From positions 1-64,000 of the forward strand of contig JAQVDP010000002.1 of NCBI GenBank assembly GCA_028698335.1: a DNA stretch of 64,000 nt, written 5' to 3'. Made by a program: the position numbers and the translations under genes. Of the stretch, positions 40,262-49,415 are shown one piece after another. The stretch comes from Nevskiales bacterium (GTDB taxonomy: Bacteria; Pseudomonadota; Gammaproteobacteria; Nevskiales; Nevskiaceae). The notes beneath the pieces are model-generated. The model was given only the letters and a program-made list of their open reading frames with translations. It did not search any database and was not told the DNA's origin. The stretch's first letter is position 1, and each line of letters opens with the position of its first letter.

Positions 40262-40714
40262 TCAGACCGTCGCGTCGAGCCGCTGCGCGAGCAGTTGCGC
40301 GATTCCGGGCATCGCGGTGGCGACTTCGGCTTCGGCACTGCCGCGCAGGCGCTTGTAGGCCGATTGCACGCTGCCGCTGGCCTGGCGGACACGCAGGTCG
40401 GCGACGCCCAGCAGGGCCTCAGTCGCACGGTCGCTGCGCTGCTGCAGAAAGGCTGCGAAATCGATGGAATGGCCGCCGTCCATGTACTCCTGATACAACG
40501 GGTCCAGCGCCTCGGCAAAGTCCGGCAGCAGGCGGTTGACCGCTCGCGGCAGAATGCCCGGTTTGGCGGATTTGAGCACCGCCAGGCCGGCTTTCAGGGT
40601 GGCGCCCTTGAGTCCCTTGCGCGACGCGACCTGACCTTCGATCAGCTCGACCAGTGCACCGACCAGCGAGTCGCGTCGGTCGTTAGCCAATAGAATATCG
40701 GAGAAATTGTTCAC
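40262..40714 (-). CDS. DUF6918-like helical protein
   Basis: A 150-residue soluble protein, mostly helical: VNNFSDILLANDRRDSLVGA at the start and VGALVELIEGQVASRKGLKG later. No signal peptide. The repeated Lys/Gly stretch KGLKGATLKAGL recalls DUF6918, known next to ABC1-type kinases. GTG 40714 is chosen because the protein-like sequence begins there; the longer frame is the shadow of the kinase gene. It is divergent from the ABC1 kinase with only 10 bp between starts, so promoters must overlap the coding regions. Confidence 0.7.
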   Translation of the reverse strand: MNNFSDILLANDRRDSLVGALVELIEGQVASRKGLKGATLKAGLAVLKSAKPGILPRAVNRLLPDFAEALDPLYQEYMDGGHSIDFAAFLQQRSDRATEALLGVADLRVRQASGSVQSAYKRLRGSAEAEVATAMPGIAQLLAQRLDATV

Positions 40715-40724
40715 GGACTGTTCG

Positions 40725-42164
40725 ATGTCCCCATCTGACAAGCCGTCGCAGGACGGCGAAAAGCGCGCCAAGGGTAGCATCTCGTCTCTGAAGACCGGAT
40801 CGATCGAGCGCGGCGTCGCATTGACCAAGCTCGGGGTCGGCGCGGGTGCCAAGATCATGGCGCATTCACTTGCCAACATCTTCCGGGGCGAGGTCGAGCG
40901 CGACCAGGCCAAGCGCGACTTCTACCAGCGGCAGGCGCAGATCCTGGCCGACGAACTCGGGCAGCTCAAGGGCAGTGTGATGAAGGCCGGGCAGATGCTG
41001 TCGCTCTACGGCCAGTACTTCCTGCCGGAGGAAGCGGTGACGGTCCTGTCCTCGCTGCAGGACGACACGCCGCCGGTCGACTGGCGCGTCGTTGCGCCGG
41101 TGCTCGAACGCTCGCTCGGCGCGGCGCGGCTGCGTGAACTGGAAATCGACGAAACGCCGATCGCCGCGGCCTCGCTGGGCCAGGCCCACCGCGCCCGGCG
41201 CAAGTCCGACGGCCTGGATCTGTGCATCAAGGTGCAGTATCCCGGGGTCGCCAACGCAATCGAGAGCGACGTCCGGACCCTGTCGCGGCTGTTGATCATG
41301 ACGCGCCTGACGCCCAAGGGGCTGGATCTGGCGCCGGTCTTCGCCGAGGTCAAGGAAATGCTGCATCGCGAGGTCGACTACGAGGCCGAGCGCCGTTTCA
41401 CCGAGCAGTTCGCCGAGCGCCTCGCCGGCGACGAGCGTTTCGTGGTGCCGCAGGTGCTGGGTGAATACAGCACCCGCGAGGTGCTCACGACGACCTACGA
41501 GCACGGCAAGGGCGTCCGCCATGCCGACGTGCAGGGGATCAACCTGGAGCGGCGCAACCGTCTCGGACGCGCATTTCTGGAGCTGTTTCTGACCGAGTTC
41601 TTCGACTGGGGAACGGTCCAGTCCGACCCGCATTTCGGCAACTACCGCATCCGTCTGGGCGAGAACGCGGAGCCCGATCGCATCGTGCTGCTGGATTTCG
41701 GCGCCACGCGGGTGTTTCCGCGCCGCTTCGTCAACAACTACGCGCAGATCGTCAGCGGTGCCGTCGAGCACGACCGGGAACGGATCTTCAGCGGTGCCAA
41801 GGCGATCGGTCTGATGCAGGACGGATTTCCGGACAACGTCGTCGACGCCTTTGCGCGTCTGTGCGAGCTGATCGTCGAGCCGTTCAGCGGCAAGGACGAT
41901 CCTGCGGTGCCGGCGAAGCTGCGCAATGCCGAGGGCGAGTACTGCTGGGGCGCCAGCGACCTGCCGATGCGGACCAGTCGCATGGCCGCGATGAACACCC
42001 TGTCGATGTCCTTCCGCATGCCCCCGCGGGAGATCGTGTTTCTGCACCGGCGCCTTGCGGGCGTCTTCATCATGCTGGCGACGCTCGGCTGCGAGTTCTC
42101 GGGACGCGAGCTGCTGCTCGACGCCCTCGAATCCGGGGACGCGGCGCAACCGTATCTCGTCTAG
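40725..42164 (+). CDS. ABC1/UbiB-family atypical kinase
   Basis: A 479-residue protein of the ABC1 (AarF/UbiB) kinase-like family. The motif KAGQMLSLYGQYFLP is the KxGQ element that defines the family. AASLGQAHRARRKSDGL is the A-rich loop. The catalytic region has DPHFGNYRI, with LLDFGAT as the metal-binding Asp. There is no membrane helix. UbiB proteins assist ubiquinone synthesis and other ABC1 proteins act in lipid homeostasis. This one is not next to ubi genes, so the role is unassigned. Start ATG 40725 has no strong ribosome site. Confidence 0.88.
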   Translation: MSPSDKPSQDGEKRAKGSISSLKTGSIERGVALTKLGVGAGAKIMAHSLANIFRGEVERDQAKRDFYQRQAQILADELGQLKGSVMKAGQMLSLYGQYFLPEEAVTVLSSLQDDTPPVDWRVVAPVLERSLGAARLRELEIDETPIAAASLGQAHRARRKSDGLDLCIKVQYPGVANAIESDVRTLSRLLIMTRLTPKGLDLAPVFAEVKEMLHREVDYEAERRFTEQFAERLAGDERFVVPQVLGEYSTREVLTTTYEHGKGVRHADVQGINLERRNRLGRAFLELFLTEFFDWGTVQSDPHFGNYRIRLGENAEPDRIVLLDFGATRVFPRRFVNNYAQIVSGAVEHDRERIFSGAKAIGLMQDGFPDNVVDAFARLCELIVEPFSGKDDPAVPAKLRNAEGEYCWGASDLPMRTSRMAAMNTLSMSFRMPPREIVFLHRRLAGVFIMLATLGCEFSGRELLLDALESGDAAQPYLV

Positions 42165-42352
42165 TGGCGACCGCTGATCGGGCGGCACCCCCTCGCGGAC
42201 GCTGTGGTTCAGTGACAGTTCATGGCGCTCTGCAATGTTTCAGCTATGGCAAGCGATGGTCGGATTCGGTAGCATTCCGCGCATCGTTGCCTCGACAAAA
42301 ACGGTCGATCCGAGGTCGCCCAGATTCACTTCCTTGAGGAGAACTCAACGCT

Positions 42353-43711
42353 ATGAATAAACGTCTCGCCGTTATCACCGGCGCCGTGGCCCTGTCGCTG
42401 ATGGCCGGTCACGCCATCGCCAAGGTGCCCGCCGCCGAGGCCGATCAGCTCGGCAAGGACCTGACCCCAGTCGGCGCCGAGCGTGCCGGCAACCAGGCGG
42501 GCACGATCCCCGAGTGGACCCCGGCGCAGCGCCGCGGCTCGCTCGAGGGCGAGTTCCCGAACAATCCGAAGGTCGATGCCGAGAAGCCGATCTTCGCGAT
42601 CACCAAGGCCAACATGGCCAAGTACGCCGACAAGCTGTCAGAGGGGCACAAGTTCCTGCTGAACACCTACGACAGCTACAAGATGAACATCTATCCGGCG
42701 CACCGCGAGGTCACCTGGCCGAACGAGATTCTGGAGGCAACCAAGGCCAACGCGACGACCTGCGAGATGCTGGATCCGGATACGCCGAACAACTGCACGC
42801 TCGGCTTCCCGTTCCCGATTCCGAAGTCCGGCGCCGAGCCGATCTGGAACCACAAGCTGAAGTGGCGTGGCGAAGCGGTCACCCGCTACAACAACCAGAT
42901 GATCGTGCAGCCCAACGGCGATTTTCAGCTCACCAAGATCGTCGAGGACGTCGAGTTCGGCTACGCGTCGATCAAGAATCCGGTGACCCTGACCAAGAGC
43001 GGCAGCGGCGAGATCCTGAAGTATCTGTCCAAGACCGTGGCGCCGCCGCGGCTGGCGGGTACCTTCATCCTCGTACATGAAAAGCCGGGAACCGGCGCCG
43101 AAGGCCGTTCCGCGTGGCTGTACTCGCCGGGCCTGAAGCGCATCCGCCGTGCACCGACGGTGTGCTGCGACAACCCGTACGAGGGCACCGACGGTCACCA
43201 GTTCTATGACCAGGTCGACATGTTCAACGGCGCCCTCGACCGCTACAACTGGAAGCTGGTCGGCAAGAAGGAAATCTTCATTCCGTACAACTCCAACCGT
43301 ATCGCCGGGCCGCAGACCAAGTACAAGGACATGGCCAAGCCGCGCCACCTGAACCAGGATCTGCCGCGCTACGAGCTGCATCGTGTCTGGATCGTCGAGG
43401 CCAACATCAAGCCGGGGACGAGCCACACGTTCAAGACCCGCCGCTTCTACATCGACGAGGACTCCTGGACGATCGCGCTGGTCGACGACTACGACAACCG
43501 CGACCAGCTCTACCAGTTCCAGGAGGGCCACATCGTGTTCGGCTACAACGTCCTGTCGGCGACCACGGTTCCGGAAGTCATCTACCACTTCACCTCGGGC
43601 CGCTACTTCATCACCGCGGCGTTCAACGAGGACAAGCCGCTGGATCTGACCGCGAAGTTCAAGCCGGATTACTTCACGGCCGCGTCGGTCCAGAAGATGA
43701 CGACCAAATAA
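42353..43711 (+). CDS. DUF1329 periplasmic protein
   Basis: A 452-residue exported protein. The signal peptide (1-23, ending AGHAIAK) is followed by a DUF1329 domain over the rest. It opens with LTPVGAERAGNQAGTIPEWT and includes YNWKLVGKKEIFIPYN and FYIDEDSWTIALVDDYD. DUF1329 proteins have a LolA/LolB-like beta fold and are usually associated with handling lipids or steroids, often with DUF1302 porins (not present here). RBS GAGGAG in TTGAGGAGAACTC precedes the ATG. It is a monocistronic gene with terminator at 43743-43769. The same domain is fused to the TPR protein encoded at 37314. Confidence 0.93.
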   Translation: MNKRLAVITGAVALSLMAGHAIAKVPAAEADQLGKDLTPVGAERAGNQAGTIPEWTPAQRRGSLEGEFPNNPKVDAEKPIFAITKANMAKYADKLSEGHKFLLNTYDSYKMNIYPAHREVTWPNEILEATKANATTCEMLDPDTPNNCTLGFPFPIPKSGAEPIWNHKLKWRGEAVTRYNNQMIVQPNGDFQLTKIVEDVEFGYASIKNPVTLTKSGSGEILKYLSKTVAPPRLAGTFILVHEKPGTGAEGRSAWLYSPGLKRIRRAPTVCCDNPYEGTDGHQFYDQVDMFNGALDRYNWKLVGKKEIFIPYNSNRIAGPQTKYKDMAKPRHLNQDLPRYELHRVWIVEANIKPGTSHTFKTRRFYIDEDSWTIALVDDYDNRDQLYQFQEGHIVFGYNVLSATTVPEVIYHFTSGRYFITAAFNEDKPLDLTAKFKPDYFTAASVQKMTTK

Positions 43712-43742
43712 GGATCGTCGGGAAGTTGGTGTACATTTGCAG

Positions 43743-43769
43743 CCGCCGGGCATTGCCCGGCGGTTTTTT
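43743..43769 (+). terminator. terminator of the DUF1329 gene
   Basis: A 9-bp stem CCGCCGGGC/GCCCGGCGG (43743-43751 with 43755-43763) is followed by six T. Confidence 0.9.
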
Positions 43770-43820
43770 CATTCGAGAGGGTTTTTTGCCCGAGCAGTGG
43801 CGAAGGCCAGGGGAGACATT

Positions 43821-44315
43821 ATGAAAATCGACGACAATCACAGCTTCGAAAAGCCGGTCGACACGGTCCTCGAGATGTTTTCGGACCGGGCCTATTTCGA
43901 AAAGAAGTACAAGAACCTGGGCTTCAGCGACATCGAAGTGCTCGATTGCGACAAGAGCGGCGACCGCTTCCTCATCAAGGTGCGCTACGCCGCGACCAGC
44001 GATGCGCCGATTCCCCAGTTCGCCAAGAAAATTCTGGGCGACAAGAGCATCATAACGCAGCAGGACGAGTGGAATCTCAAGTCCAGAACCGGTCGCATCA
44101 CGATCGAGGTCAAGGGCGTGCCGGTCAAGCTCGGCTGCGACATGCGCCTGCAGCCGGAGGGCAAGGGTGCTGTCAACCGTATGAGCTGGTCGATCAGCTG
44201 CGGCATTCCGCTGATCGGCGGTAAGCTCGAGAAGATCATCGGCGACGATATCCTCAGCAAGTCCGACAAGGACCGTACGGTCTCGGCCAAGTTGCTCGAG
44301 AGCTACGGCGCCTGA
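43821..44315 (+). CDS. DUF2505-family protein
   Basis: A 164-residue cytoplasmic protein resembling DUF2505, a START/Bet v1-like fold for small hydrophobic ligands: FEKPVDTVLEMFSDRAYFEKK and ITIEVKGVPVKLGCDMRLQP. No catalytic residues are evident. AGGGGAG lies six bases before ATG 43821, so the upstream extension to 43737 is rejected. With DUF1329 genes on one side, it may be part of a lipid- or steroid-related set (inference). Confidence 0.82.
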   Translation: MKIDDNHSFEKPVDTVLEMFSDRAYFEKKYKNLGFSDIEVLDCDKSGDRFLIKVRYAATSDAPIPQFAKKILGDKSIITQQDEWNLKSRTGRITIEVKGVPVKLGCDMRLQPEGKGAVNRMSWSISCGIPLIGGKLEKIIGDDILSKSDKDRTVSAKLLESYGA

Positions 44316-44359
44316 AGCTCTCATCGTCCGGGCACGTCACCGACCAACAGCGAGTCCAC

Positions 44360-44608
44360 ATGAATTCAGCATCCAAACCGCCGAAGTCCCCGGAATCGGA
44401 AGGAAAGCCGGAGTCGGTGACGCTGCTCGACACGATCAAGAGCGTTTCCGCGTCGTTCTTCGGCGTGCAGAGCTCGAAGAATCGCGAACGCGATTTCACC
44501 AAGGGCAAGCCGATCCATTTCATCATCATCGGTGTGGTGATGACGGTCCTGTTCATTCTCGCCGTATGGACGGCGGTGAAGGTGGCGTTGCACAGCGCCG
44601 GGATGTAG
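44360..44608 (+). CDS. DUF2970 small membrane protein
   Basis: An 82-residue protein. A charged N-terminus is followed by the DUF2970 signature LDTIKSVSASFFGVQSSKNR and DFTKGKPIHFIIIG. One membrane helix lies at residues about 53-75. Function unknown. It lies 44 bp after the DUF2505 gene in the same direction, and probably shares its transcript. Confidence 0.85.
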   Translation: MNSASKPPKSPESEGKPESVTLLDTIKSVSASFFGVQSSKNRERDFTKGKPIHFIIIGVVMTVLFILAVWTAVKVALHSAGM

Positions 44609-44671
44609 GGATCGCCCGGCGCAGGGCGGCTCGCGGCGCGAATGCGCCGGCAACATCAGCAAGGAGGGGCG

Positions 44672-46450
44672 ATGAGAAGCGTGCTTCGGAGTATCGGGTC
44701 GCTGTGCCTGTTGCTGCCGGCCGTGGCCAGCGCCGCGACGCCGGATTGGGTCGAGCGCAGCAACCGCAATGCTGCGGTGCTGCTGGAGGTCATGGCCCGT
44801 TTCGGTCCCGAGACCGCCGCCCAGCTCGGTGTCGACGGCTACGACGAAGCCGTCGTTGACCTCGAGCCCAGGGTGTACGAGCGCTCGCAGGCGGCCACCG
44901 GGGTCGCCGCCGCCGAACTGCGCCAGCGCAAGGCGGACGAGCAGGATCCGTCGGTATTGCAGGATCTCGACATCCTGATCGATGCGGCCGACGACGCGGT
45001 GACCAGCGAACGCCTGCGCCACGAGCGGTTGTTGCCGTACTACAACGTGCCGCAGATCGTCTTCGTCGGCATCAAGGCCCTGCTCGATCCGCGGATTCCC
45101 GCGCAGCGGCAGAAGGCCGCGCTGATCCGCCTGCGGCGCTATGCCGGACTGGAGCCGGAGACGCATCCGATCACCGAGCTGGCGCAGGCCCGCATCCAGG
45201 AACGGTGGGCCGAGGACGGACTGCTCGGGCCGTACGTCGGCGAGGTGGAGCAGGATCTGGCCGACGCGCCGCGCTTCATCGACGGTCTCGAGGCGCTGTT
45301 CGCCAGCGCCGGCCTCAGCGGCTACGAGGCGCCACTGGCCATCCTGCAGGATCAGCTGCGGGCTTACAGCCAGTGGGTTCGCGACACGATCCAGCCGCGT
45401 GCGCGCGCCGATCATCGCCTGCCACCGGAACTCTATGCCGACAATCTCAAGCAGTTCGGCGTCGAACTGGCGCCGGATGAGCTGATCCGTCGCGCGTTGC
45501 TGAGCTTCGCCGAGATCCGCAACGAGATGCAGGCGCTTGCGCCGCTGATCTCGGCACAGTTGAAGCTCGAGTCCACCGACTATCGCGACGTGATCCGGGC
45601 GCTGAAGGCCAGGCAGATCGATGGCAGCGACATCCTGCCGCTGTATCGCGAGCGCCTCACGCAGATCGAGGCGCAGATGCGGCGCCACCACGTCGTCAGC
45701 GTGCCCGGGCGCGAGGCGGTGATCCGTCTGGCCACCGAGGCCGAGTCGGCGCTGGTGCCGGCACCGCACATGAGCCCGCCACGTCTGATCGGCAACACCG
45801 GTGAATACGGCGAATTCGTCCTCCCGCTCAACGTGCCGGGCAAGGACGGACGGGACGATCTGAAGACCGACGATTTCACCTTCGACGCCGCGAGCTGGAC
45901 GCTCACGGCGCACGAGGCGCGCCCCGGGCACGAGATGCAGTTCGCCGCGATGATCGAAAAGGGCGTGTCGGCTGCCCGCGCGATCTTCGCGTTCAACAGC
46001 GTCAACGTCGAGGGCTGGGCGCTCTATGCCGAGGCCGAGATGAAGCCGCTGTTCCCGCTCGACGGCCAGCTCATCGGCCTGCAGCACCGGTTGATGCGTG
46101 CAGCGCGCGCCTTCCTCGATCCGATGGTCAATCTCGGCCGGCTGACGCCGGAGCAGGTCCGGCGCGTCCTCACCGACGAGGTGGTGCTGTCGGCGGGGAT
46201 GGCGCAGCAGGAAGTCGATCGCTATACGTTCCGGGCGCCGGGGCAGGCGACGTCGTACTTCGTCGGCTACCAGGCGCTGATGGCGCTGCGCCAACGCACC
46301 GAACTCGCGCTCGGCGAGCGTTTCGACAGGCAGCGTTTCCATGATTTCGTGCTTGCGCAGGGCCTGCTGCCGCCGAAGCTGCTCGAACAGGCGGTCATGC
46401 AGCGCTTCGTGCCCGACGAACTGGCGCGGACGCGCAAGGCGGGCGCATGA
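44672..46450 (+). CDS. DUF885-family secreted metallo-protein
   Basis: A 592-residue exported protein. The signal peptide (residues 1-21, ending AVASAA) is followed by a DUF885 domain covering most of the chain. The zinc site HEARPGHE (HExxxGH form) and a later Glu in NSVNVEGWALYAE match the peptidase-like metal motif of the family. It is probably a periplasmic peptidase-like enzyme; the substrate is unknown. AAGGAGGGG precedes ATG 44672. Its stop overlaps the start of the small membrane protein by 4 bp. Confidence 0.88.
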   Translation: MRSVLRSIGSLCLLLPAVASAATPDWVERSNRNAAVLLEVMARFGPETAAQLGVDGYDEAVVDLEPRVYERSQAATGVAAAELRQRKADEQDPSVLQDLDILIDAADDAVTSERLRHERLLPYYNVPQIVFVGIKALLDPRIPAQRQKAALIRLRRYAGLEPETHPITELAQARIQERWAEDGLLGPYVGEVEQDLADAPRFIDGLEALFASAGLSGYEAPLAILQDQLRAYSQWVRDTIQPRARADHRLPPELYADNLKQFGVELAPDELIRRALLSFAEIRNEMQALAPLISAQLKLESTDYRDVIRALKARQIDGSDILPLYRERLTQIEAQMRRHHVVSVPGREAVIRLATEAESALVPAPHMSPPRLIGNTGEYGEFVLPLNVPGKDGRDDLKTDDFTFDAASWTLTAHEARPGHEMQFAAMIEKGVSAARAIFAFNSVNVEGWALYAEAEMKPLFPLDGQLIGLQHRLMRAARAFLDPMVNLGRLTPEQVRRVLTDEVVLSAGMAQQEVDRYTFRAPGQATSYFVGYQALMALRQRTELALGERFDRQRFHDFVLAQGLLPPKLLEQAVMQRFVPDELARTRKAGA

Positions 46451-46698
46451 GCGCACCGGCCAAGCCGTTGCCGTTTCCGCTATCGCTGCTGGTGCTCGAC
46501 GGCGTCGGCGCGGCGCTGCTCGGACTCGGTCTGGCCGAGCACTTCGGTGCCATTGATCTGCTGTCGCGGTGGCTGCCGGTTCCGGATGCCGATCTGGCCG
46601 CCATCGGCGCCGGCGGGGCGATGATGGCGATCGCCGCTTTCGGCATCATCCGCAGCCTGCGCGAGCGTGCGGTGCGCAAGGGCCCGGTCGTACGCTGA
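46447..46698 (+). CDS. small membrane protein, unknown
   Basis: An 83-residue protein with two hydrophobic segments (LSLLVLDGVGAALLGLGLAE and IGAGGAMMAIAAFGIIR) and a basic C-terminus. Family not recognised. The start overlaps the DUF885 stop (ATGA), so translation is coupled. It is convergent with mutS, whose stop is 20 bp away. Confidence 0.7.
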   Translation: MSAPAKPLPFPLSLLVLDGVGAALLGLGLAEHFGAIDLLSRWLPVPDADLAAIGAGGAMMAIAAFGIIRSLRERAVRKGPVVR

Positions 46699-46717
46699 AG
46701 GCCGCCGTAGCGCCGTT

Positions 46718-49342
46718 TCACGGTGCTTCCGGGTCGTCCGCGGCGGCCTTGAGGCGGTACAGCCAGTCGAGCGCGTCCCGCGGCGTGACTGCGTCCGGAT
46801 CGAGCTGCGCCAGCAGCGCCGCCACGGCCGACGGTGCGGCGGCGGCCGGGGGCGGCTGCGGCGGGGTGGCCGGGGCGCCGAACAGCGACAGCTGTGGCGC
46901 TGCGCCGTCGACGGCCGGTGGCGTCTTGCGCTCGAGTTCCTCGAGGTAGCCGCGGGCGGTGCGAATGACCGCCTGCGGAACGCCGGCCAGCGCCGCGACC
47001 TGCAGACCGTAGCTGCGATTGGCGGGTCCCGGCTTGACGTTGTGCAGGAACACCAGGCGCTCGCCGTCGGCGCTGGGGTATTCGGCGGCGTCGAGGTGGA
47101 CGTTGGCGATGCCGGGGCGCTCCTCGGCCAGCGCGGTCAGCTCGAAATAGTGGGTCGCGAACAGACAGAACGCCTGTACGTCGGTGGCCAGATATTCGGC
47201 GACGGCGCGAGCCAGCGACAGGCCGTCGTAGGTCGAGGTGCCGCGCCCGATCTCATCCATCAGCACCAGACTCGCGGGACTGGCGTTGTGCAGGATGTTC
47301 GCCGTCTCGCTCATCTCGACCATGAACGTCGACTGTCCCGACGCCAGATCGTCGGCGGCGCCGATGCGGGTGAAGATGCGGTCGATCGGGCCGATGCGCG
47401 CGGATTCCGCCGGCACGAAACAGCCGGCGTGGGCCAGCAGCACGATCAGCGCGGTCTGGCGCATGTAGGTCGATTTGCCGCCCATGTTGGGGCCGGTGAT
47501 GACCAGCAGCCGCGTACTCTGGGACAGCGACAGGTCGTTGGGGACGAAGGGCTGCTCCAGCGTCTGTTCGACGACCAGATGGCGTCCCGCGCGGATCTCC
47601 AGGCAGGGGGTGTCGATCAGCTCGGGGCGACTCAGATTGAGCGCCAGCGCCCGCTCGGCGAAACAGCCGAGCACGTCGAGTTCGGCCAGCGCCCGCGCTG
47701 CGGCCTGCAACGGTGCGAGCTGCCGCGCGAGGTCGTCGAGCAACTGCTCGTACAGGGCCTTCTCGCGCGCCAGCGCGCGGTCGCGTGCCGACAGCACCTG
47801 GTCCTCGAAGCGCTTGAGTTCCTCGGTGATATAGCGCTCGTAGTGGGTCAGTGTCTGCCGTCGCGTGTAGTCGGTGGGGATCTTGGCGGCGTGGGTCTTG
47901 CCGACCTCGATGTAGTAGCCATGAACGCGGTTGTAGCCGACCTTGAGCGTCTCGATCCCGGTGCGCTGGCGCTCGCGCTGTTCGAGCTCGACCAGATAGC
48001 CGTCGGCGTTCTCGGAAAGCTGGCGCAGCTCGTCCAGCGTCGCGTCGAAGCCGGTGCGGAACACGCCGCCGTCCTTGACCAGCAGCGGCGGGGCGTCGGC
48101 CAGCGCACGGCCGAGGTGCTGCGTCAGCGCATCGTGGTCGCCGAGGTCGCGGAGCAGTTCGCCGATCAGGCCGGTCTCGACCCCGACCAGCGCGTCGTGC
48201 ACCGCCGGCAGCGCGGCCAGGCTTGCCGCCAGTCCCGTGAGGTCACGCGGCCGCGCGCTGCGCAGGGCGACGCGCGCCAGGATCCGCTCGAGGTCGGCGA
48301 TGTCGCCGAGGGCGTCGCGCAGGCGCTCGGCGGCACTGGCGTGGGCGCCGCCGCCGTCGAGCAGGGCGGCGATCGCGTCGTAGCGGGCCCTTAGCTGCGC
48401 GTGATCCCGGAGCGGACGGGTCAGCCAGCGGTGCAGTGCGCGCGCGCCCATCGCGCTGCGGCAGCGATCGAGCACCTTGATCAGCGTGAAGTCGTGCGCG
48501 CCGGAGATCGAACGGTCGATCTCGAGATTGCGCCGGCTGGTGGCGTCGAGGATCAGTGAGTCGCCCGGCGCCTCCAGGCGCAGGCCGGTCAGGTGCGGCA
48601 GCGCGGTCTTCTGCGTTTCCTGGACGTACTGCAGCAGTGCGCCGGCGGCGGCGATCGCAGCGTCGAGGCCCTCGCAGCCGAAGCCGCGCAGATCCTGGGT
48701 GCGGAACTGTTCGATCAGCTGGCGGTAGGCCGAGGCGGCGTCGAATTGCCAGATCGGACGCGGTCGTGTGGCGACGCCGGGCGGGCACCAGCCGGGACCG
48801 TCGGCGACCAGCAGCTCGCTCGGGGCGACCCGATGCAGTTCCGCCATCAGGTCGCTCTCGCTGGCGGTCTGGACCACGCTGAAGCGTCCCGACGACAGTT
48901 CGAGATAGGCCAGGCCGTAGTCGTCCTTGATCCGGCAGACCGCGCCGAGCAGGGTTTGCGCGCGCTCGTCGAGCAGCGCCTCGTCGGTTGCCGTGCCGGG
49001 CGTGATGATGCGGGTGACCTCGCGGCGCACCGGGCCTTTCTCGGCGCCGACTTCGCCGACCTGTTCGGCGATGACGACCGACTCGCCGGCCTTGATCAGG
49101 CGCGCGACGTACTGTTCGACCGAATGATGCGGTACGCCGGCCATGATCACCGGCTTGCCGGCGGATTCGCCGCGCTGCGTCTGGGTGATGTTGAGCAGGC
49201 GCGCCGCCTTGCGGGCGTCATCGTAGAACAGCTCATAGAAATCCCCCATGCGGAACAGCACGAGGGTGTCGGGATGCTGGGACTTGATGCCCAGGTACTG
49301 CTGCATCAGTGGGGTGTGATCGCTGAAAGGCGCTGCGGTCAT
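46718..49342 (-). CDS. mutS: DNA mismatch repair protein MutS
   Basis: An 874-residue protein (E. coli 853). The mismatch-contacting F35-Y36-E37 lies in RMGDFYELF. Connector, lever and clamp regions follow. The ATPase domain has Walker [10 protein letters not shown], Walker [17 protein letters not shown] and the signature helix [15 protein letters not shown] Pro/Ala-rich tail (residues about 815-845) precedes the terminal dimerisation segment. ATG 49342 is chosen since the frame upstream overlaps the divergent gene's promoter. It is divergent from the DAHP synthase gene; 73 bp hold both promoters. Confidence 0.97.
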   Translation of the reverse strand: MTAAPFSDHTPLMQQYLGIKSQHPDTLVLFRMGDFYELFYDDARKAARLLNITQTQRGESAGKPVIMAGVPHHSVEQYVARLIKAGESVVIAEQVGEVGAEKGPVRREVTRIITPGTATDEALLDERAQTLLGAVCRIKDDYGLAYLELSSGRFSVVQTASESDLMAELHRVAPSELLVADGPGWCPPGVATRPRPIWQFDAASAYRQLIEQFRTQDLRGFGCEGLDAAIAAAGALLQYVQETQKTALPHLTGLRLEAPGDSLILDATSRRNLEIDRSISGAHDFTLIKVLDRCRSAMGARALHRWLTRPLRDHAQLRARYDAIAALLDGGGAHASAAERLRDALGDIADLERILARVALRSARPRDLTGLAASLAALPAVHDALVGVETGLIGELLRDLGDHDALTQHLGRALADAPPLLVKDGGVFRTGFDATLDELRQLSENADGYLVELEQRERQRTGIETLKVGYNRVHGYYIEVGKTHAAKIPTDYTRRQTLTHYERYITEELKRFEDQVLSARDRALAREKALYEQLLDDLARQLAPLQAAARALAELDVLGCFAERALALNLSRPELIDTPCLEIRAGRHLVVEQTLEQPFVPNDLSLSQSTRLLVITGPNMGGKSTYMRQTALIVLLAHAGCFVPAESARIGPIDRIFTRIGAADDLASGQSTFMVEMSETANILHNASPASLVLMDEIGRGTSTYDGLSLARAVAEYLATDVQAFCLFATHYFELTALAEERPGIANVHLDAAEYPSADGERLVFLHNVKPGPANRSYGLQVAALAGVPQAVIRTARGYLEELERKTPPAVDGAAPQLSLFGAPATPPQPPPAAAAPSAVAALLAQLDPDAVTPRDALDWLYRLKAAADDPEAP

Positions 49343-49415
49343 CGGCTGAAAACGGGTTCGGGCGAGTGGGGCGGTATACTTGCGACCCCAATTATCGCCT
49401 CGAAGCACTTTTCAC

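Noticed and set aside
44366-46456. 696-residue minus-strand frame over the DUF885 gene
   Set aside because: Antisense shadow without protein-like motifs; the plus-strand protein has a signal peptide, zinc motif and a strong ribosome site.
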